Positions 57,530 through 64,000 of a stretch of 64,000 nucleotides of DNA are shown here, in pieces (positions within the stretch are counted from its first letter, which is position 1; every line of letters begins with the position of its first letter). The stretch comes from Anniella stebbinsi (Eukaryota > Chordata > Lepidosauria > Squamata > Anniellidae): the NCBI GenBank assembly GCA_029215795.1, contig JARDYH010000001.1:183155654-183219653 (forward strand), given 5' to 3'. A program made the position numbers and the translations under genes. A model generated the notes under the pieces. That model saw only the letters and a list, made by a program, of their open reading frames with translations. It searched no databases and was not told the origin of the DNA.

Positions 57530-58272
57530 GTATCCCCTGGTATCCCCTCCCATAGATCACAAGCTAAATGTTAGCCGACTATGTGAGGTGGCTGCGAAAA
57601 AGGCAAACACCATTTGCGATGCATAATATAAACATAGGCTCAAATTGCGCAAGGTACTGGCTCACCTCTACACAGCACTGGCTCAGCCTCACCTTGCGTA
57701 TTGGATACCCTGGTATCCCTTCCCGTAGATCACAAGCTAAATGTGAACCGACTATGTGAGGCGACAGTAAAAAAGGCAAATACCATTTTGGATGCATAAT
57801 ATAAGTACAGCCTCCAATTGTACAAGGTACTGGCTCACCTCTACTCAGCACTGGCTAGGTTTCATCTTGAGCATTATGTCCAGTTCTGGGCACCACACTG
57901 CAAGAGGGATATCAACAAGCTGAGGAGGGTTTGGATGAGTGGACATGATAGCACTCCTCAGGTACTTAAAAGGTTGCCATACAGCAGATGGCCAGCATCT
58001 CCAGTTGGCCATCCTAGAATACAGGACACGGAATACTAGGCAAACTACAGAAAGCCAGATTCCAGCTGGACATCAGGAAAAACTTCCTGACTGTCAGCCC
58101 AGCACAATAATGGAACCAATTACCCAGGGAGGTAGTGGACTCTCCCCCACTAGAGGCATTCAAGAGGGACCTTTCAGGTATGCTCCAAGGTGGATTCTTG
58201 CATTGAGCAGGAGGTTGAACTCAATGGTCTCATGGCCCCCCTCACACTCTACTATTCAGTGTTTCTATGACT
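57530..58272 (+). pseudogene. CR1 LINE C-terminal and 3' UTR, with an internal duplication
   Basis: The CR1 ORF2 C-terminus DHKLNVNRLCEAAVKKANTI ... [17 protein letters not shown] is readable at 57725-57930. A unit of about 174 bp (TAGATCACAAGCTAAATGT through CTCACCTCTAC) occurs twice, near 57552 and 57728. The tail reads CAGGAAAAACTTCCTGACTGTCAG and ends TTCAGTGTTTCTATGACT at 58272, close to the usual CR1 octamer end. Confidence 0.85.
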
Positions 58273-60225
58273 TACCATCTTCCAGAAAAAGCAGAATATG
58301 TGGTTCTGCCAAACACGGATGTCTTCCCATGGCTCACAGCATCCAATTGTGATTTAGGGGAAATCCAGGAGGTGGAGGGTTGAATAGAGGAGGAGGAAGT
58401 GGTGCCTAGTGGTGTGAAGGCCAGGCAGGGAAAGGGAATCTCCCTCTCTTTTCTGTTCTCCTCCCCTCTCCCTCCTGATCAGCTCTGAGGCACCACTGCA
58501 GCTGAGTCACACTATGAAATCAGATAGGGGCTCAATGAAGGAATAAAAATTATTTTAAAAAATCAAATACATGGATTTTTTTAAAAAAAGAAAGAGAGGG
58601 GGGAGCTTAAACCCTTCTCTCACAAAAAGCCTTGGTCCCTAAATACACAGAGCTCCCAGAGTGAAGTACAACAAAATCCACACACCTCTTCAAGCTAGTG
58701 CATGGGAGTGAGGCTCATTGCACTCAGTGGAACTTACTTCTGAGAAGACATGCCTTGGATTGAATTGATATGAAAATCAATGACCAGCAGCAATAATCAA
58801 ACGAACATACAAAGCATGCAAGCAAATTGTTGATTGCAGAATTATTGTGCTGGAAAGGAGAGGGAATTCTCATTAACATCACTCATTCTCAGCCTTTCAA
58901 GGTTCCAGACTGTTTTTTAAAGGCTACAACCATCTACACACTTATCAGGAAATAAGACCATTACATTCAGTCAATGGAACTTACTTCCGAGAAGAGACTC
59001 AGGCAATGTGTTTGCTAGAGAAAGCAGCCATTGTAATGTAGCTGAAGCAGGAGGGAGGGGGAGTGAGACTCTACTGAGCATGTACTGTACTCAAAATGGC
59101 CACCAGATTGAATAATAAAACTGTAAAGAGGCACAGTTTTAATTTAAAATCAACGGAAGTGAATTTTTAAAAATGAAAAGCAGTTTCACCTACACCAGGC
59201 ACGTTGGAAGTAGACCCTGACATTGGATTAATTAATAAGGCTGTCCTATTGTAAGGAGAGGTGCGCAAAAATGGTCGCCAACCCTCAGTTCAAGTTTCAA
59301 TTTCAGTTTGAGAGGATTCTTTAACCTTTTTACTTTACTGCCCTCCTGCCTTCAATCTTTCAACAATCGTCTTGAAATTTTCAGGTTATGTAAAACCAAC
59401 ATTTCTTTCTGGCACATGTAAATTTTAGGAAGATTGGTGAAAAATTGTCAATTTTATGGCTGTTAGAATGACCCCCCCCCCCATTATCACGTTAACATGG
59501 TGGAATGTGTTTTCTACTGATGGCGCTTAACAAAGGTGCTTAATCAATGAATAACAGGAATTTGTCCTTCCAAGCAAAGTTAGGAGTCCTGCTGGACACA
59601 TATAAACAGTTCAGCGCCTCTAAAGTAACATTTTCATTTGTTCTTTTGTAAACACTTTAACTGCATTTCAAGTTCCACTTATCAGCACTTCAGAAAATGT
59701 AAATAAATCTGATGAAAGACAATGCAAAGTACAGAAAGTTCACTCCAGAATAGTACAAAAAGTACAGAAGCCCGATTTCCGACCTGGGTGGGGGTGGCAT
59801 TTGCAGGAGGGGAGGACGAGGAGATGATGCTTCATGTATGCTGGCACATGTGCAGCATGATGCGCGAGTGAGGCTTGCCTCTTTTCATTTTCTGGCTGCT
59901 GATGGAGCAACAGCAGCAGCAGCAGCATTGGAAGCAAGGGAGGTCTGAGCATTGGCTCACTGGTGTGGCCAGCTTGGAGCCAGCCCAACAAGAAAGGAGG
60001 CAGAGAGGACTGATTTGGCATCTCCCCTTCTCCATCCCCCAGATCTTGGCCCATGGCTTTTGTTGCCTGGGCTGCAGGGCTTTTGGAGCTGGGGAGCAGC
60101 AGCTGCCCTCTTATCACTGTGTTCTTCTCAGGAGCTGGCCGCAGCTCCCAGGCCCGTCAACCTCACAGCCGTGGCTAAATCTGCAGGCGGCTTCCAAAGA
60201 GCAGCCCCTCTCCATCACCTTTGGG
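58273..60225. other. Non-coding DNA with no recognised gene
   Basis: Includes short shared words (GGAACTTACTTC(T/C)GAGAAGA at 58730 and 58977) suggesting old repeats. The open frames at 59740-60248 on both strands look like chance frames in GC-rich text. Confidence 0.45.
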
Positions 60226-60709
60226 TGACCATATTGTGCCAGCTTTAAAATCGCTCCACTGGCTGCCAATTAGTTTCCAGGCGAAATATAAAGTGTTGGT
60301 CATTACCTTTAAAGCCCTACATGGTTTGGGTCCAGGTTACCTGTGGGATCGCCTTCTCCCATACAATTTGCCCCGCATGCTCAGGTCCTCTGGGAAGAAC
60401 TTACTACAGTCGGCCAAGACTAGGCTGACAACTGTTACCCAGAGGACCTTCTCTTCTGCCACTCCCAGACTGTGGAATGACCTGTCGGAGAAGACTTGTC
60501 AACTTAACAGTCTTTTACAATTTAAGAAAGCTATAAAGACTGTTCTCTTCCGGCAGGCATATCCAGTGTAATTTTTAGAATGTTTTTAGGATGTTTTAGG
60601 ATGTTTTAATGATGTTTTAATAATATGTGTCATGTTTTAATCAGTTTTATGTATTTTATCATATTGTTGTTGCCCGCCTCGATCCAATGGAGAGGCGGGT
60701 AAGAAATAA

Positions 60710-60752
<43 letters not shown>
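60226..60752 (+). pseudogene. L2 LINE C-terminal end and tail
   Basis: The frame is open to the terminal stop: VPALKSLHWLPISFQAKYKV, then ITFKALHGLGPGYLWDR, TQRTFSSATPRLWNDL and KTVLFRQAYPV. The 3' UTR ends CCCGCCTCGATCCAATGGAGAGGCGGG, a small hairpin, followed by AAATAAA and (TTA)n to 60752. Strongly 5'-truncated. Confidence 0.88.
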
Positions 60753-60753
<1 letters not shown>

Positions 60754-61641
60754 CTGTGCCCTTACACGCTGTCCATCATCTCCCATGCTGATGGCAGGCC
60801 CTGGACGAGCGGGTTTCTCTGAGGCTGCAAGCCATGCTCTGTGGCTGGGCCCCAACTTCATCAGTCCTGGCAGCCTCCCAGCTTGGCTTCCCAGCCTAAG
60901 GGTAGGCAGTGCTGCTGCTGCTTCGGTGAGGGCTGCTTCTGCGGCCGGAGGGAACCATGGGAGAGGAGCCATCCGGGCCTTTGTTGCTGCACACACAGGG
61001 GGTGTGGCTGCTCTGGAGGCCTCAGCGCAGCCTCCTTAGGGCAGTGCTGCTGCTGCCCTAAGCTTTGGAGCTGGGGTGGGCATCTCGACGGTTGCAGTTC
61101 CTCAGTGGAGCAGCCAGAGGGGCATTCCCACCATGTGGTGGTTGCTGCTGCTGCTGGTGGCCTGGGATGTACCTGATTTGGGCTTGTGCATGCACCTTTC
61201 TCAGTGTGAAATCTGCTGCTGCTCCTGCTCCAGTGGGGATTTTCCATGTTTGAGGGCTTTTGGGGAGAGGAGTGGGCATTGCTCCCTTCTTGTGGTCCCT
61301 GAGTAGGGCTTCAGCCCCCACTTTTTACCCCCCCCCCCACATGCTGATGCATAGTGGTGCCATGCACCACCACCCCTATCATCCTTGGGAGCAGGAGCAG
61401 AATGCAGTGGCTGGTGGGGAAATAAGGCTGGGTGTAGGTTTGCACGGGTTTCAAACCCATCTCAACCCCTCTTCCCCAGTTGGTAGAAATACCCCCCCCC
61501 CACACACACACATACACCCCTTCAGGTCCATTGCAGGTTGGTGTTCTGCCCCCTCTTTATTTTTCTGAACCTGCCACGGCCTTCACAGAGTAGGGCAGTG
61601 TTCCATTTGAGGGCTATTTGGGGCCTTGCAGACCAGGGGCC
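60753..61641. other. Non-coding GC-rich DNA
   Basis: GCTGCT runs (61145-61165) and poly-C runs (61328-61340, 61492-61500). No gene recognised; overlapping frames on both strands are chance. Confidence 0.45.
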
Positions 61642-61850
61642 AAGGGGGGGAAGGTAGCAGCTCCTTGTGTTGGGGCACATGCTTTGCATGCAGAGGGTTC
61701 TGGTTCGATCTCTGGCTCCTATGGGTGGAGTGAGGAGGGGAATCTGCCCGGGGCCCTGGTGAGCCACTGCCATTCAGTATTGACAACAATGGGTTAGGTG
61801 GAGCAATGGTCTGATTCAGTATTAGGCAGCTTCCTGATGATAATAAATAT
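61642..61850 (+). mobile_element. tRNA-derived SINE, second copy
   Basis: Carries GGCACATGCTTTGCATGCAGAGG, a B-box-like GGTTCGATCTC, the body words GAGCCACTGCCATTCAGTATTGA and the end CAATGGTCTGATTCAGTATTAGGCAGC. The A-box is degraded. Confidence 0.8.
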
Positions 61851-62238
61851 ATAAGATTGCCTAGGGCCAGGCATAATTCTGGACCATGGGTAACACTCTG
61901 AGTTCCATGATGGACAAAGTGTGACATCAACATGCCAGTCAAGTTCTGCTGGAATGAACATAACTCTTCCTAAGACCTGCTATTTTAAATAATGTGTGCA
62001 TGGTGTGTGCATAGCACACATTTTGATTTTAACTCCCATTCTAATATGCCTCCCAAAAGGGCAGGGTGGCAAGAAGGAGAGAGGGAAGGCTCCATGCCCT
62101 CCTAAGAGGCCTTTTGATAGGTCTGTTTCTTCTTCACCTGATCAGGAAGGACCCAAAGGGTCAGTGGTTTTGGCCCATGTACAGGTGGTTGAAATGGACA
62201 AGGGGATTATCCTTGCCTCTTTGCCTGACATATTAGTG

Positions 62239-62557
62239 TAGGCTGACCCTATGAAAAGGAGGACAGGGCTCATGTAGCTTTAACAGTTGCAGAGAAAAGG
62301 GAATTTCGGCAGGTGTCGTTTGTATGCAATTAGTACCTGGTGAAATTCCCTCTTCATCACAACAGTTAACGTTGCAGGGGCCCTGCCTTCTTTTGTATAT
62401 GGTCACTCTAGTATAGTGCATGCACCTTTAACTGTTGTAATGAAGAGGGGATTTCACCAGGTATGAATTGCATACAAATGACACTGGCTGAAATTCCGTT
62501 TCTCTACAACTGTTAAAGTTACATGAGCCTTGTCCTCCTTTTCATATGGTCAGCCTA
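62239..62557. mobile_element. 320-bp palindromic hAT MITE
   Basis: TAGGCTGACCCTATG ... CATATGGTCAGCCTA with an exact 8-bp duplication TATTAGTG (62231-62238 and 62558-62565). The two halves are near-perfect complements. Confidence 0.92.
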
Positions 62558-62725
62558 TATTAGTGGGGAGTTATGCTTGACTCTGGAAGACTAGGAGATA
62601 GGCCCAGCATAATCTATGACTTTCAGTTTCAGCTCAAGTATACCAAAGACCCACATGGCTCTGCATCAGGTGGCTACATTGGAGGCAGACATCTCCCTGA
62701 AAGTGAACCGGCACTGGAAGAGACT

Positions 62726-64000
62726 CAAGTCCAGGATCCCTTTCCTCTAGCGACTGCATGATGCAAGGGAGTAGGTTGGCTGGTTTGGCACCAATGGAGC
62801 CTTGGGGTTCACTAATGGAGCCTTGAGGTCAGGATTTGGGGCTGGTTCAGCATTTCTTCTGTCCCGTTGGTTCTGAGGAGCCCAGCAGGGGTGAGAGCTC
62901 CCAGCAGGAGTCACTACTGGCAGTGTGACCAATGGATGTGGTCTGTCGCTAGTACTATTTCAGCACATGTTTCACCACCTCCCATGAGCCTCTGGCTCTT
63001 ATTTATTTATTTATTTATTTATTGCATTTGTATACCACCCCATAGCCGAACCTCTCTGGGCAGTTTACATAGAATTAAAACAATTAAAAACAATATACAA
63101 AAGTTGAAACAGCTAGGGTGGCCACTCTGTTGGATGTGGCATTACATTCAAATCAGACAGACATGGGATCTGAGATATCACCCTCCTATGCTGATTCCTG
63201 TGCCCAGGTATCTACCCCCTTTGGTTATCATTTGCTGACTGCCACCAAAGAGAAGATCTGAAGGGGAATTTGTGGGTGTATTTCCCTTACTTTTAGGGTG
63301 GATGAACACTGGGATAAAGGCAAGGAGAAGGATTGGGAACAGGAGAAGAGATAAGAGGAAGAAGGTTGAGGTGACTTGGGTGAATTGGCTTACCTAACCC
63401 AGCAAAAGCACCCGGACAAAGAGATAGTGCTAGCCAAGTACCAGCTGCTATTCAGAATACCTTGTGCCTGCCTGTACGAAATATGATGGGCCTTTTAGTC
63501 ACAAGGTGGCTTTCAATTCTGAATTAAAGTGGGCTGTGAAGGGTCCTGAGTCTGGATTCAATTCGTGATGCCCACCTGGTCAGTCCCAGGAAAGTGTTCT
63601 AATAGCGCTGATTCTGTCCTGCCTAGCTGGCCCTCTGCCAGTGTGGGCTCTCACCAGGGAGCTGGTTTCTTCCACCTGCTTTGTTGGGCACTTTTTTGTT
63701 CTTGGGTGCTTGCACCAGGAATCTGTGCAATCTCTGGCTCATATGTTCCATGTGCTCCAACTTCATCCATCCTCAGGATGCCCCCAGGTTAAAAGGGACT
63801 CAGGGAGGGTACGCTTGATAGCCTGGCCCCCTTTGTCAAAAAAGCTCCAGTCCTATTAAGTTGATTGTAGGCCCTTACTTCTGCCAATTACCCATATAGG
63901 GAAAATTCATTCTTTTTTATGATCCCCCCACAGCTTTGAGCCCTTGTAAAAACCCCTATTGCCTCCTGTTTGGCTTAGAACCAGGCCTGCATCCCTGTAT
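62726..64000 (+). repeat. Unclassified dispersed repeat, copy B (runs to window edge)
   Basis: Aligns with 34958-36146. An antisense L2 tail (63000-63110) has been inserted since the copies separated. Several GC-rich segments and the ending GCATCCCTGTAT are shared. Confidence 0.75.
63000..63110 (-). mobile_element. Antisense L2 3' end inside dispersed repeat copy B
   Basis: (TTTA)n then TTGCATTTGTATACCACCCC, ATAGCCGAACCTCTCTGGGC, the reverse complement of the tail of the 32355-34409 L2. Confidence 0.85.

Noticed and set aside
60785..61306. Overlapping open frames on both strands rich in serine, cysteine and glutamine
   Set aside because: GCT-rich composition keeps many frames open; no domain and no splice context.

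Overview
This is vertebrate nuclear DNA, most likely from a squamate reptile (lizard or snake). One host coding exon is visible: a 180-bp, phase-0 exon at 5277-5456 (+) that encodes WD40 repeat sequence closest to WDFY4, so the window probably lies within introns near the 3' end of a WDFY4 orthologue. The mixture of CR1, L2, L1, Penelope, Ty3/gypsy, Ty1/copia, tyrosine-recombinase, Tc1 and many hAT elements is typical of squamates and not of mammals or birds. The species assignment is inference. Almost all open reading frames are decayed transposon genes or chance frames. There are no bacterial features such as operons, Shine-Dalgarno sites or CRISPR arrays. Layout: 1-1030 right arm of a hAT element; 1270-1505 a run of four hairpins; 4076-4756 a GC-rich hAT MITE with a CRE palindrome at its dyad; 5277-5456 the host exon; 6837-13539 an old L1 bounded by an imperfect 15-bp duplication. 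That L1 is interrupted by a 2.2-kb hAT element (7589-9800), which itself carries a LINE fragment, and by a segment with a tyrosine-recombinase remnant. 17011-17360 is a CpG-rich MITE with a second copy at 36164-36514. 20277-21995 is a 5' piece of a gypsy element whose leader and primer-binding site look self-priming. 21996-28104 is an L2 LINE split by a 4,719-bp hAT element (22694-27412) with an exact 8-bp target duplication and a broken BED-finger transposase. 28735-32345 is a degraded copia element on the minus strand. 32355-34409 is a second, fuller L2. 34598-34815 is a tRNA-derived SINE with a doubled head. 34958-36146 and 62726-64000 are two copies of an unclassified dispersed repeat. 37685-38687 is a Penelope 3' end with a hammerhead-like motif. 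39720-45150 is a hAT element nested in a relative, the inner copy being a 4.3-kb fold-back with arms of about 1.45 kb. 47793-49523 is a Tc1 element carrying a nested MITE. 51491-53240 is an inverted duplication of CR1 plus MITE. 57060-60752 holds CR1 and L2 tails. The most coherent system is one hAT family with ends TAGGGATGTGCA, long subterminal CGGATC arrays, left and right ends that can be told apart, and internal modules of about 150 bp repeated in tandem. It appears as a transposase-bearing copy, a LINE-carrying derivative, a giant fold-back, nested copies and orphan ends. A second hAT-type family of about 320 bp, nearly perfectly palindromic and with 8-bp target duplications, is present in at least nine full or partial copies.
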